Shown piece after piece: positions 1 to 8,412 of a stretch of 64,000 nucleotides of DNA; position 1 is the first letter of the stretch; each line of letters starts with the position of its first letter. Source of the DNA: Sphingomonas pituitosa NBRC 102491 (GTDB lineage Bacteria > Pseudomonadota > Alphaproteobacteria > Sphingomonadales > Sphingomonadaceae); NCBI RefSeq assembly GCF_001598435.1, contig NZ_BCYY01000001.1, forward strand, positions 186,001-250,000, written 5' to 3'. Both the position numbers and the translations under genes were made by a program. Below the pieces are notes generated by a model. It did not search any database and had not been told where the DNA came from. It worked only from the letters and a program-made list of their open reading frames with translations.

Positions 1-1
1 C

Positions 2-181
2 GTGATCGCCCGGCAGTCGCGTATCGCGCTGCTCGCCTTCCAGTGCCTGCCCGACCGCGAGACCGCGCTGGCATTCCTCAACAATGTCGACGAGACCCTG
101 GGCGGCCGCCCGGTCGACATTGCCAGCACGAACGAGGAAGGCGCGGAACGCGTCGCTGCCGCGTTGCGCGCACGCGCCTGA
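2..181 (+). CDS. C-terminal fragment of a DUF2384 (Xre/MbcA/ParS-type) antitoxin-like protein
   Basis: Only the last 59 codons lie in the window; the frame is open from the first base to a TGA. The visible part runs from a helix (FQCLPDRETALAFLNN) through DETLGGRPVDIA and ends with GAERVAAALRARA. The pattern of a helix, LGGRxPxDLA, then a helix with a conserved G and V resembles the toxin-binding C-terminal domain of Xre/MbcA/ParS antitoxins, which neutralise RES-type toxins. No RES-type toxin gene follows; the next gene is a small HTH-like protein. The N-terminal helix-turn-helix, if any, is outside the window. The family call rests on a short match and could be wrong. Confidence 0.5.
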   Translation: MIARQSRIALLAFQCLPDRETALAFLNNVDETLGGRPVDIASTNEEGAERVAAALRARA

Positions 182-223
182 TCCCCCCATGTTCCAAACG
201 ACGAAGATCGACTAAGCAGCGCC

Positions 224-403
224 ATGGCCGAACGCTTTGAACGACATCGCCAGCCGTGGCGCCCCGACGAGCTGCAAAAGCTCCACACCCTCGCGAAGAA
301 GGGGATGCCGCTGCGCGCGATCGCCAAGGCGCTCACCCGCAGCGAGGAATCGGTGAAGGAACGCGCCAAGCTCGACGGGCTGGCGATCGCCAAGCTGCAC
401 TGA
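224..403 (+). CDS. Small HTH/SANT-like protein, 59 aa
   Basis: The short ORF MAERFERHRQPWRPDELQ..., 59 codons, begins 42 bases after the preceding gene. It has the look of a Myb/SANT or GcrA-like helix-turn-helix: a tryptophan in PWRPDEL, then a helix (LQKLHTLAKKGMPL), a turn and a recognition-like helix (RAIAKALTRSEESVKERAK). It may bind DNA, but no partner or target can be inferred. Codon use is GC-rich like the neighbours. No strong Shine-Dalgarno sequence precedes the ATG. Short basic HTH proteins of this kind are common as unnamed genes in sphingomonads. Confidence 0.55.
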   Translation: MAERFERHRQPWRPDELQKLHTLAKKGMPLRAIAKALTRSEESVKERAKLDGLAIAKLH

Positions 404-422
404 GCCGGGCGGGTCGTCCCGC

Positions 423-1106
423 TCAGGCGTAGCGGACGGTGGTCCGCCGCCGCCGCGCGCGGAGCGCGCCGCCCATCAGCCCGAAGCCGCCGAGCATCAA
501 CGTCCAGGCCGCTGGCTCGGGCACGGCGCTGGCGGTCAGACGCGCGCCGACGGTGAAGGGGCCGACGCCGTAATAGGCAGCGTTGATCGCATCGACGCCG
601 GCCTGGTTCAGGTCGATCGTGTAGCCCGCAGCCGCGCCGTTCACGGTGATCTTGCCGAGCACAATGCCCGATCCGAGATCGTCGAAGATCCCCTTGGCAC
701 CATTATATTGCTGCAGCCCCACGATCGAGCTGGTGACGTCGTACAGCGTCAGCTCCAGCGGCCGCCCCATATCGTTGCCATAGCCGGTAGCGAGCGCGTT
801 GCCGATGGTCAGCGATGCGCTGGTGACCGGCCCGATCGGAAAGAAGCTGAAGAACGAGCGATACTCGGTCGTCGTGCCCCAGTTGGTGAGGCTGCCGGTG
901 AAGTAGTTGGTCCAGGCGTTATAGTGAGACCCGTTGCTGTCGAACCAGCCGGTCTGGAACGCCGCGATGCTGGTGCCGCCGTTGACCGTGAGCTTCGTGG
1001 ATCCGGTCGGCGAATCGTTGAAGAGGTAGAAGTCCGCCGCGATGGCAGGACTGGTACAAGCAACCGCCAGCAGCATCGCCGCACCCGACAAGAACCGGTA
1101 GTTCAT
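423..1106 (-). CDS. PEPxxWA-CTERM sorting domain protein
   Basis: A 227-aa secreted protein. Residues 1-23 form a signal peptide (hydrophobic stretch ending in AIA before DFYLF). The C-terminus carries a PEP-CTERM anchor: VPEPAAWTLMLGG, a hydrophobic helix (GFGLMGGAL) and an arginine cluster (RARRRR). Family knowledge: such anchors are recognised and cleaved by an exosortase (EpsH/XrtA type), and the proteins are usually exported with exopolysaccharide. The middle, rich in Ser, Thr, Gly and Asn, has no fold that I recognise. GGGGGAG precedes the ATG with suitable spacing. A second PEP-CTERM protein lies about 12 kb downstream; no exosortase is in the window. Confidence 0.85.
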   Translation of the reverse strand: MNYRFLSGAAMLLAVACTSPAIAADFYLFNDSPTGSTKLTVNGGTSIAAFQTGWFDSNGSHYNAWTNYFTGSLTNWGTTTEYRSFFSFFPIGPVTSASLTIGNALATGYGNDMGRPLELTLYDVTSSIVGLQQYNGAKGIFDDLGSGIVLGKITVNGAAAGYTIDLNQAGVDAINAAYYGVGPFTVGARLTASAVPEPAAWTLMLGGFGLMGGALRARRRRTTVRYA

Positions 1107-1255
1107 CGCGATACTCCCCCTCTATGCACCCCAATGCATTGATAGTTAACGCTGGATTAGTATCAGCTGCTCGCGAGTCAAGGGACCTCCCCGCGCGGCA
1201 CTGTCTCCCTATTGGGCACTTCCGAAGCACATCGACACAGGAATCGCCCGTGCCG

Positions 1256-1726
1256 TTACCCTGCGAGCGCGCGCTTGGCCTGTACGAGCGCCGTATCGAG
1301 CGCGGACAGGAAGCGCGAACGATCTTCCTTCGCGAAGGGCGGCGGCCCGCCGATCCGGTCGCCGCCAGCGCGCAGATCGGCCATGATCGCCCGCACCGCC
1401 ACCGCACTGCCGATCGAGCTGGTGGTGAACGGCTTGCCGGTGGGCGCGAGCACCGCCGCCGCGCCGGCCTTCAGGCAGCGATCCGCCAGCAGGATGTCGG
1501 CGGTGATCACCACCGCCGCCGCGTCGGTATGCTCGGCGATCCAGTCGTCGGCGGCGTCGAACCCGTCGCTCACCACCACGCGCGTGATCAGCGGGTGCTG
1601 GGGAACGCGCAAATGGGCGTTGCTCACCACCGTCACCGGCACCTCCAGGCGCCAGGCGACCTTGTAGATCTCGTCCTTGACGGGGCAGGCATCGGCATCG
1701 ACGAGAATGTGCGGGAGGATCGGCAT
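1256..1726 (-). CDS. YaiI/YqxD family protein (DUF188, UPF0178)
   Basis: A 156-aa protein starting MPILPHILVDADACPVK. The hallmark segment VDADACPVKDEI is followed by VVSNAHLRVP, DAAVVITADILLADR and a C-terminal DRIGGPPPF, all typical of the YaiI/YqxD (DUF188) family, a PIN-like fold of unknown cellular role. An in-frame ATG 16 codons upstream exists (1774), but the extension is not family-like, so the inner ATG is chosen. The length matches the family (about 150 aa). It is monocistronic, and its end is about 150 bases from the start of the PEP-CTERM gene. Confidence 0.88.
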   Translation of the reverse strand: MPILPHILVDADACPVKDEIYKVAWRLEVPVTVVSNAHLRVPQHPLITRVVVSDGFDAADDWIAEHTDAAAVVITADILLADRCLKAGAAAVLAPTGKPFTTSSIGSAVAVRAIMADLRAGGDRIGGPPPFAKEDRSRFLSALDTALVQAKRALAG

Positions 1727-1920
1727 CCTGCTGCCCCTGCCACAGCTTCCACCGAAAAGCGAAATCAGCGCCAACGCCGCCCGCTTCGCCCGCGCCCAGC
1801 ACGCGGTAGCGATGCAGCGCTACGAACACCCAGCGGCGGCGGCATGCACACCGGAGCCCCCTCGTCACCGCTGGACTTACGCCGGTGGCGCGATCCCGCA
1901 ACCTCGCAGCTCTCGCCCCA

Positions 1921-3498
1921 TCAGAAGCGGACGCTGATCCAGCCGGCGAGAAAATGCGATCCCTTCGACCCCACCGCCTTCAGCACCGCACCGGGTTCGA
2001 AATACTCATAGCGGCCGACCACCGAGATGCGGGGGCTCACCTTCCACGTCGCCTGCAGCCGCGCCGCGTCGCCGACATGCGCGCCCTTCACCAGCTGGGT
2101 GCCGGCATAAGCGGTGCCCGCGCCGCGATACACCGCGTCATTCTCGTTCACCCGCAGGCTGTGCTGCAGCTCGGCGGTGAGGTCGATCGACTTGCTCGGC
2201 GAGATCGTCAGGTTGGGCGAGACCTGGAAAAGGTTCGTCAGGTTGAGCACCAGCTGATAGCTGTAGGCGATCGAGCCGGCGGTGACGACACGCGTGTTGC
2301 GGATCGTGCCGGTGCCATAGGCCCCGCCGCCGCTGCCAAAGTCGAAATGGATGCCCGGCTTCGGCTTCAGCCCCTTGTTGCTCAGGCTGTAGGTCTGCGC
2401 CGCCTGGAGGAACCAGGCGTCGATCGGGCGGCCTGCGAAGTCGCCGCCCTGATGGTTGACCAGCCAATCGAAGGTCAGGCGATCGATGCTGCCCCACAGC
2501 CGCGCGCCGTAATAATGGCGCACCTCCAGCCCGGTGGTCTTGCCCCATTTCAGGGCGTCGTTGCGTTCGCGCCAGAAGAACGGGTCGAAGAAGATCTTGC
2601 GCTTGGGCGCGTTGGCGAGGACGGCGCCGAAGGTGACACCCGAAAAGCGGGTGCCGTCGTCGATCCGGTCGTCGCCGCCGCCGCCAATGCCGAGCGTGGT
2701 CTGCTTGAAATCGAAGACGTCCGCTCGGAACTGCGCGAAGGACACCCAGGCGCGGGCGCCGTTGAGCTCGGTATGCAGCGAGTTGTCGTCCTTCACCGAG
2801 ATCAGCCCCGGCGCGCCGTCGGTGAATTCCTGCCGGCCGTACCGCACGCCAGCGGCCAGGCCCGGCGCGATGGTGCCGCTCAGCTCGGCGAAATACTGCT
2901 GCACGAACAGGTCGTTGCGGGATTTTCCCGCCGGCGTACCGATATTGTAGCCAGCAAGGCCGCCATGCGCGAGCTCACCATAGACCCGCAGCGGGCCGAC
3001 ATGCGCGTCGGCTCCCGCGAAGATACGCAGCAGTTGCTCCTGGCGATGCGGCCCCACCGCGAGGCCCGGGTGCGACAGGTAATTCTCCCGCAGCCGTATC
3101 TCGCCCGAGAGCGTGACATAGGCAACGCCGTCGGCATCGATCGGGAGATATTTCAGCCGGTCGAGCGGATCGTCGCGCTTCTTGGGATTGCGCATGCCGC
3201 GCCAGTCTTCCGCCCAGCGCGAGGTGTTGTAGCCACCCAGCTTGATGCCGAAGCCGTCTGCTTGCGACGGGTAGGTGAACGTCGCCGGAGACGACGGCGC
3301 GCGCGGCGTCACCGCCTCGGCCGGCGGCGTGGACCTTTGCGGCGGGATGTTCTGCTGGGTGCCGTCCTGGGACCTGCCGGCGATGACCAGCAGCGCGGCG
3401 GGTTCGATCTGCTCCTGCGTCTGCGCGGCGGTCGGCGAAGCGGCGAGCGAAAGACCCAGGCTGGCGAGCAGGGGCAGGAACAAGTGGGTACGCGACAT
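1921..3498 (-). CDS. Alginate export family outer-membrane protein
   Basis: A 525-aa protein with a signal peptide (hydrophobic residues 5-20, cleavage near SPTAAQ). The rest alternates polar and hydrophobic residues as in a beta-barrel and ends in the outer-membrane signature phenylalanine (WISVRF). The stretches EIRLRENYL, RVYGELAHG, YAELSG-like strands and GVRYGRQEF match the alginate_export (AlgE-like) porin family. In sphingomonads such porins often serve uptake or export of anionic or phenolic compounds, so the substrate is open. The start is set at the ATG that yields a clean signal peptide; an in-frame start 55 codons upstream gives no leader. It lies 150 bases downstream of a chemoreceptor gene on the same strand. 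Confidence 0.8.
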   Translation of the reverse strand: MSRTHLFLPLLASLGLSLAASPTAAQTQEQIEPAALLVIAGRSQDGTQQNIPPQRSTPPAEAVTPRAPSSPATFTYPSQADGFGIKLGGYNTSRWAEDWRGMRNPKKRDDPLDRLKYLPIDADGVAYVTLSGEIRLRENYLSHPGLAVGPHRQEQLLRIFAGADAHVGPLRVYGELAHGGLAGYNIGTPAGKSRNDLFVQQYFAELSGTIAPGLAAGVRYGRQEFTDGAPGLISVKDDNSLHTELNGARAWVSFAQFRADVFDFKQTTLGIGGGGDDRIDDGTRFSGVTFGAVLANAPKRKIFFDPFFWRERNDALKWGKTTGLEVRHYYGARLWGSIDRLTFDWLVNHQGGDFAGRPIDAWFLQAAQTYSLSNKGLKPKPGIHFDFGSGGGAYGTGTIRNTRVVTAGSIAYSYQLVLNLTNLFQVSPNLTISPSKSIDLTAELQHSLRVNENDAVYRGAGTAYAGTQLVKGAHVGDAARLQATWKVSPRISVVGRYEYFEPGAVLKAVGSKGSHFLAGWISVRF

Positions 3499-3572
3499 GA
3501 CGATGGTCCATGCTGGCAAGGCGCTGCGGTGCCCCGCCCCTGTCCCTGTGAACGGAGCAACGCCGAGCCTTG

Positions 3573-3595
3573 GGAAGGAAGTCCGCCTTCCTTCC
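3573..3595 (-). terminator. Perfect 9-bp inverted repeat after the chemoreceptor gene
   Basis: GGAAGGAAG and CTTCCTTCC flank a 5-base loop, 53 bases past the chemoreceptor stop and upstream of the porin gene. No T-run follows, so it may act as a weak or factor-assisted terminator, or as mRNA 3'-end protection. Confidence 0.4.
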
Positions 3596-3647
3596 GGAAT
3601 TGATGTGAAGGTGGCGGGCGGGCCGAACCGGCGCCGCCCGCGGCCAC

Positions 3648-5498
3648 TCAGAAGCTGGACCACTCCTCCGCGGCACCTGCCATGGCGGGCGCTGCCCGCG
3701 GTGCCGGTGCGGATCGCGAGGGGGCCCCCGCAGTTCGCACGGGCGACCGCATCGGCGAACCATTGTCGATCTTGAACCGCGCCGCCTGGCGGGTGAGGCC
3801 GTTGACTTCGCCGGCCAGGTTACGCGCGGCGGCGGAGGTCTGCTCCACCATCGCGGCGTTCTGCTGGGTGGAATGGTCCATCACCCCCACCGCGGTGGCG
3901 ATCTCGCTGATCGCGGTCGACTGGGCGCGATTGTCGACCGCGACCACTTCGACGAACTCGTGGACCTGGCTGACGCTGGTGGTGATGTTGGCGAGCGCCG
4001 CATCGACCTTCTTCACCGAATCGACCGCGACGACGATGTCGGCTTGGGTGGTGGTGAGCTGTTCGCGGGCGCGGCGGGCCTCCTCTTCGGCGCGCATCGC
4101 CAGTGCGGAGACAAGGTCGGCGACGACGGCGAAGCCCCGCCCCGCCTCGCCTGCCCGCCCCGCTTCGACGGCGGCGTTCATCGCGAGAACCCGGGTCTGG
4201 AACGCGATCTTGTCGAGGCCTTCGATGACGTTGTCGATGCCGCGGGCGCTTTCGGAAACACGGTCCATCGCCGAGGTCGCCTCGGTTGCCGTGGTACGGC
4301 CGGAGTCGACGATGCCGATCGCCTCCTGGGTGAAGCCCACCGTTCGGTCGGCAGCGTCGGCGCTCGACTTCAGGCGATCGTTCATCTGCTGGAGCGCGGC
4401 CGAGGTCTGCTCGAGGCTGGCCGCATTGCTCTCGGTGCGGCGGGCGAGATCGTCCGATGCAGCCGAGATTTCGGTCGAGCCGGTCTCGATGCTGCGCGAG
4501 GCTTCCGACAGCACGCTGATCAGTTCGCGCAGATTGTCGAGCGCGGTGTTGAAGTTGTCGCGGAGCGTACCATAGGCGGGCGGCACCGGCGTGGTGATCG
4601 AACTGGTCAGATCGCCTTCGGACATCGCATGGAGCTTCTCCGAAAGCAGCTGGACGATCGCCTGCTGGTCGGCGTCGGCGGCCGCCTTCGCGACCTCTGC
4701 GTGCAGCTTCGCCTCGGCATTCTGGCGGAAGACCTCCAGCGCGCCGGCCATGCCGCCAATCTCGTCCTTGCGGTCCGAGCCCGGGATCGTCGCCGCGGTG
4801 TCACCGCCGGCGAGGCTGCGCATGCGGCCGGTAATGGCTGCGAGCGGCACCGTGATCGAGCGGCTGACGAAGAGCACCGCCGCGGCAAGGACCAGCACGA
4901 TCAACACCACCGCCATGCCGAGCTTGATCTCGGCATCGCGCACTGCCGCCTGGATTTCCTCGTTATACACGCCGGTGACGACGATCCAGCCCCAGGGCTT
5001 GAAGGCACGGACATAGGAAATCTTCGGCTTCACGCCCTTGCCGCCGGGCACTTCATAGTCATAGGAGACGAGACCGGCCCCTTTGTCGACGGCCGTCTTC
5101 ACCATGTCTCGATAGTGGAACTTGCCCGCAGCATCGGTGCTGTCGAAGGTGGACTTGCCCACCTTCTCCGGCTTGACCGGATGCATCACCATCATGTGGT
5201 TGTTGTCGAGAAGGAAGAAATAGTCGAGCTCGCCGAAGCGCATCGAAGCGATGACCTTCTTGGCCGCAGCCTGTGCGTCGGCCTGGTTCATCCGGCCGGC
5301 GCGCTCCTCGCCCTCGTAGAACTCGAGCTGGCTATAGGCGATGTCAACCGCTTGCTTGGTACGCGCAGCAAAGCTTTTATTGAGCGAACTATTCAGCTGG
5401 CTCACCGAAAGAAGAATGACCAGCACCAGGCCAACCAGAGATGCCGCGCCAATGATAAACAGTCGTTTACCAATGCTGATGTCATTCAATAAACGCAC
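3648..5498 (-). CDS. Methyl-accepting chemotaxis protein with single-Cache sensor domain
   Basis: A transmembrane chemoreceptor of about 616 aa. Order: short cytoplasmic tail, TM1 (FIIGAASLVGLVLVILL), periplasmic sCache-like domain (FGELDYFFLLDNNHMMVMHP and ISYVRAFKPWGWIVVTGVY), TM2, HAMP, then a methyl-accepting signalling domain with the hairpin tip KIAFQTRVLAMNAAVEAGRAG. The protein ends EEWSSF, an xWxxF-type tail like the CheR/CheB tether of high-abundance receptors. The start is judged to be GTG, because GGAGG sits 5 bases before it. An in-frame ATG seven codons upstream (5519) would place that GGAGG inside the gene. The Cache fold suggests small organic ligands; the ligand is unknown. 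Confidence 0.9.
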   Translation of the reverse strand: MRLLNDISIGKRLFIIGAASLVGLVLVILLSVSQLNSSLNKSFAARTKQAVDIAYSQLEFYEGEERAGRMNQADAQAAAKKVIASMRFGELDYFFLLDNNHMMVMHPVKPEKVGKSTFDSTDAAGKFHYRDMVKTAVDKGAGLVSYDYEVPGGKGVKPKISYVRAFKPWGWIVVTGVYNEEIQAAVRDAEIKLGMAVVLIVLVLAAAVLFVSRSITVPLAAITGRMRSLAGGDTAATIPGSDRKDEIGGMAGALEVFRQNAEAKLHAEVAKAAADADQQAIVQLLSEKLHAMSEGDLTSSITTPVPPAYGTLRDNFNTALDNLRELISVLSEASRSIETGSTEISAASDDLARRTESNAASLEQTSAALQQMNDRLKSSADAADRTVGFTQEAIGIVDSGRTTATEATSAMDRVSESARGIDNVIEGLDKIAFQTRVLAMNAAVEAGRAGEAGRGFAVVADLVSALAMRAEEEARRAREQLTTTQADIVVAVDSVKKVDAALANITTSVSQVHEFVEVVAVDNRAQSTAISEIATAVGVMDHSTQQNAAMVEQTSAAARNLAGEVNGLTRQAARFKIDNGSPMRSPVRTAGAPSRSAPAPRAAPAMAGAAEEWSSF

Positions 5499-5605
5499 TA
5501 CGACCTCCGGTAAATCCATTCCGGAATGTTATAGAACATTGTCAGGCCAAATTTTCGGTTCGTCGCACGTTTATCTTCGCGACGCGGCACGCGGATTGAC
5601 GTGCA

Positions 5606-5626
5606 TGAACATCCTAAGAATGTTCA
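5606..5626. repeat. 7-bp inverted repeat TGAACAT-N7-ATGTTCA
   Basis: A perfect dyad upstream of the chemoreceptor gene and downstream of the carboxypeptidase gene. It has the size and symmetry of a dimeric regulator site and no T-run. It could be an operator for the chemoreceptor promoter. The symmetry does not match the direct-repeat LexA box of alphaproteobacteria. The regulator is unknown. Confidence 0.35.
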
Positions 5627-5663
5627 AATTGGATGCTAGGTGCATGTCCCTAGGCGACCATCC

Positions 5664-5693
5664 GGGGGTGAAGCGAGGGATCGCTCCACCCCC
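5664..5693 (-). terminator. Hairpin directly after the carboxypeptidase gene
   Basis: GGGGGTG pairs with CACCCCC and AGCGA with TCGCT around a GGGA tetraloop, starting 6 bases after the stop codon of the carboxypeptidase gene. It is a very stable stem of about 12 bp. No T-run follows on the reverse strand, so termination strength is uncertain. Confidence 0.5.
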
Positions 5694-5699
5694 GCGGCA

Positions 5700-7313
5700 T
5701 CAGTTCTGCGCAGCCTTCGCCTCTGGTCGCGCCGGCGGCCGGCTCGAGGCTGCGGCACGCAAGGCATCGTCGTACCAGGCCGCAAGGTCGCGGTGCATCT
5801 GCGGCATGGTCGACGGGTTCAGATACACCATGTGCCCGGCGTCATAATAGGTGAAGCGGATGTTCTTCTGCAGTTGCGGGTCGAGCAACATGTGGTTCAC
5901 GTCGAACTCGGCGCCGTAGAAGGGCGTCGCGAAGTCGTAATAGCCGTTCATGAAGAGCACCTTCAGATACGGGTTGGTCCGCATCGTATAGGCAAGGTCG
6001 GCGGCGCTGTTCGGCATCAGATGCGTGCCGCTGCCGTCGGGCGCGCGGTGTTTCCAGTCCCAATCGAAACCGGGGCCGCGCGCGGTCATGCGATAGGGCA
6101 TGTCGGTCTTGTAGCCGAGCACGCGCGTCGCATAGTCCTGGAACGTCGCGACGAAGGCGCCGGTGACCGCGGTCGACGCCGGATCGTCGCTCGGGCTGTC
6201 GGCATTGGCATCGGTGACGTTCAGCAGATAACGCGAGTCCAGCCGCCCGACCGCCAGGCGCCGATCGCGCAGCAGTTCGGTCTGGAAGCGCGGAAGCGTG
6301 AGGCGCAGGTCGGCGCGCAGGATATAGGCTTCGCTGATGCCCGTATATTCCGACATCTTCCTGGCGATCGCCGCCTTTTCCTCGGCCGAGATGGTCGAGC
6401 CCTTGGCCAGCGCCGCGGCATAGGGCCCGCTGGTGAACGCACGGACTTCGGCGAGGAAGGCCGGCAGATCGGCTGGGCGGTTCTGCAGCCGGTTATGGTA
6501 CCAGGCGGTCGCCGCCATGGTCGGGAACAGCGTGAGGAAATTCTGGTCGTAGCCGGGCTGGCGCACGCCATAGTTCATGATCGTGGAGAACTGGACCATG
6601 CCGTTCAGGCTCAGCCCGGCATCCTCCAGCTTGGCGGCGACCACCGGGTTGCGCAGCGTGCCATAGCTTTCGCCGAACAGGAATTTCGGGCTGGGCCAGC
6701 GATCGAACTTGCTGGTGTAGCGCAGGATGGCGCGGGCGAAGCCGTCGGCATCCTGGTCGACCCCCCAGAAGTCCTTGCCGGTCTTGTCGCCCAGCGGGCG
6801 CGACCAGCCGGCCCCGAGCGCATCGATGAAGACGAGGTCGCTCTTGTCGATCAGCGAATCCGGATTGGGACCAAACCCATAGGGTGCGGGACGGATATAT
6901 TCCGGGTTGGCGGTGGTGACGCGCACCGGCGCGAAGCTGCCCATGTGCAGCCAGATTGTCGGCGACCCCGGCCCGCCATTGTAGAAGAAGGTCACCGGGC
7001 GCTGCTCGCGCACCGAACCGTCGCGGGTATAGGCGGTGTAGAAATAGGAGGCGGTCGGCTTGCCGTCGTCGTCGCGAATGGTCAGCGTGCCCGCCGTGGC
7101 GGTATAGGCGATGCGCTGGCCGGCGACCGTGACCGCGCCGTGGCTGACGGCCGCTGCTTCCTCGACCGAGGGCTTGGCCCAGGCGGCCTCCGCTTCGGCC
7201 TTCATCTGCTCGCGATGATCGCCCTTGGCAGCCGCTTCCTTCGGCTTTTCCTGAGCCCAGGCCGGGCCGGCGGTAGTGGCGAGCAACAGGCACAACAAGG
7301 CGGCACGGCGCAT
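5700..7313 (-). CDS. Peptidase S10 family serine carboxypeptidase
   Basis: A 537-aa exported enzyme; residues 1-20 are a signal peptide ending in AWA. The S10 hallmarks are all present: oxyanion region VTFFYNGGPGSPT (about 108-120), nucleophile Ser216 in FGESYGT, Asp460 in NGYYDFATP and His494 in DAGHMVY. The family removes C-terminal residues from peptides at acid pH. In Gram-negative bacteria such proteins are usually periplasmic. The gene is separated from mltG upstream by about 80 bases and followed by a strong hairpin, so it is either the last gene of that run or independent. The peptide substrate cannot be predicted. Confidence 0.9.
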   Translation of the reverse strand: MRRAALLCLLLATTAGPAWAQEKPKEAAAKGDHREQMKAEAEAAWAKPSVEEAAAVSHGAVTVAGQRIAYTATAGTLTIRDDDGKPTASYFYTAYTRDGSVREQRPVTFFYNGGPGSPTIWLHMGSFAPVRVTTANPEYIRPAPYGFGPNPDSLIDKSDLVFIDALGAGWSRPLGDKTGKDFWGVDQDADGFARAILRYTSKFDRWPSPKFLFGESYGTLRNPVVAAKLEDAGLSLNGMVQFSTIMNYGVRQPGYDQNFLTLFPTMAATAWYHNRLQNRPADLPAFLAEVRAFTSGPYAAALAKGSTISAEEKAAIARKMSEYTGISEAYILRADLRLTLPRFQTELLRDRRLAVGRLDSRYLLNVTDANADSPSDDPASTAVTGAFVATFQDYATRVLGYKTDMPYRMTARGPGFDWDWKHRAPDGSGTHLMPNSAADLAYTMRTNPYLKVLFMNGYYDFATPFYGAEFDVNHMLLDPQLQKNIRFTYYDAGHMVYLNPSTMPQMHRDLAAWYDDALRAAASSRPPARPEAKAAQN

Positions 7314-7391
7314 TCAATCCCCCTGGATTTTTGGATCAGGGAGACTTTGTTACATGCCAAAGACGTCGAAACAAGTCGGGAAGCGGAAGGA

Positions 7392-8408
7392 CTACATCTC
7401 TCCGCGCGCACGGCGGATGGCGTACCATTTCGCCACGTTCGCCTGGTGCTGCGCGTAAGTCTCGGCGAACACATGCCCGCCGCTGCCGTCCGCGACGAAG
7501 TACAGCGCCTTGGACTGCGCCGGGTGCAGCACCGCGTCGATCGAGGCGCGGCCTGGATTCGCGATCGGGCCTTCAGGCAGGCCGCGCATCGCGTAGGTGT
7601 TGTAGCCGTTCTTCGCGCGCAATTCCGATTGCAGGATGCGGCGGCCGAGCGGCTTGCCTTTGGTGATCGGATAGATGATCGTGGGATCGGCCTGGAGCGG
7701 CATCCCTGCCTTCAGCCGATTGGCATAGACGGCGGCAACGGTGGTCCGCTCGGCCGGCTTGCCCGTTTCCTTCTCGACGATCGAGGCCAGGATGACCGCT
7801 TCGCGCGGGGTGGTCACTACCAGCCCCTTGTCGCGCATGCCCCAAGCCTTTGCGAGATACTCGGTCATCGCCTTCTGCATCCGCGCCAGCACGGCCGCAC
7901 GCGGCTCGTCGCGCAAATAGGCATAGCTGTCCGGCAGCACGGAGCCTTCTTCCGGCACCTTCGCCTCGCCGGTCAGCCCCGGCGCCTTGGCCAGCGCCTC
8001 GGCCACGAGGATCGCGGGCATGCCCTCGGGCACCGTCACCAGCCGCTGCAGCGTCTTGCCGTCCTGCAGCATGGCCAGGATCTGCCGCGCGCTGGTGCGC
8101 GGCTCGATCCGGTACTCGCCGGCCCGGATGGTGCCGCCGCGACCGAAGACCCTGGCAAAGGCGAGGAAAGTCTGGCGCGAATGGATCGCCCCCGCCTTTT
8201 CCAGCGCCCCGGCGGCGCGGGAGAGCGTCGCCCCCTCCGGCACCACCACGCTCAGTTCCTGTGCGGCCGGACCGGGCCCCGCCCACAGGAACCAGCCGCC
8301 GCCAAAGGCGGCGACGACCAGCAGGGCAATGATCAGCAGGACGCGCGGCCCCCGGCTCCGGCGCTTGGGAGCGCGGGTGCGGGCACGGGAGCGCGCGTCC
8401 TGCGGCAT
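7392..8408 (-). CDS. mltG: Endolytic peptidoglycan transglycosylase MltG (YceG)
   Basis: A 338-aa inner-membrane protein with a basic N-terminus, one membrane helix (residues 23-43) and a periplasmic YceG domain. The catalytic segment ASIVEKETG (about 208-216) carries the glutamate of the lytic transglycosylase. LVTVPEGM, YNTYAMRGLPEGPIANPG and the closing YFVADGSGGHVFAETYAQH are further family blocks. MltG cleaves nascent glycan strands and so sets their length. It follows fabF by 4 bases on the same strand, the common fabF-mltG arrangement, so it is very likely co-transcribed with the fatty-acid genes. Confidence 0.95.
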   Translation of the reverse strand: MPQDARSRARTRAPKRRSRGPRVLLIIALLVVAAFGGGWFLWAGPGPAAQELSVVVPEGATLSRAAGALEKAGAIHSRQTFLAFARVFGRGGTIRAGEYRIEPRTSARQILAMLQDGKTLQRLVTVPEGMPAILVAEALAKAPGLTGEAKVPEEGSVLPDSYAYLRDEPRAAVLARMQKAMTEYLAKAWGMRDKGLVVTTPREAVILASIVEKETGKPAERTTVAAVYANRLKAGMPLQADPTIIYPITKGKPLGRRILQSELRAKNGYNTYAMRGLPEGPIANPGRASIDAVLHPAQSKALYFVADGSGGHVFAETYAQHQANVAKWYAIRRARGEM

Positions 8409-8412
8409 GGCC

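Noticed and set aside
5606..5626. LexA (SOS) box
   Set aside because: Alphaproteobacterial LexA sites are direct GTTC repeats (GTTC-N7-GTTC); here the half-sites are inverted, and the neighbours are not SOS genes.
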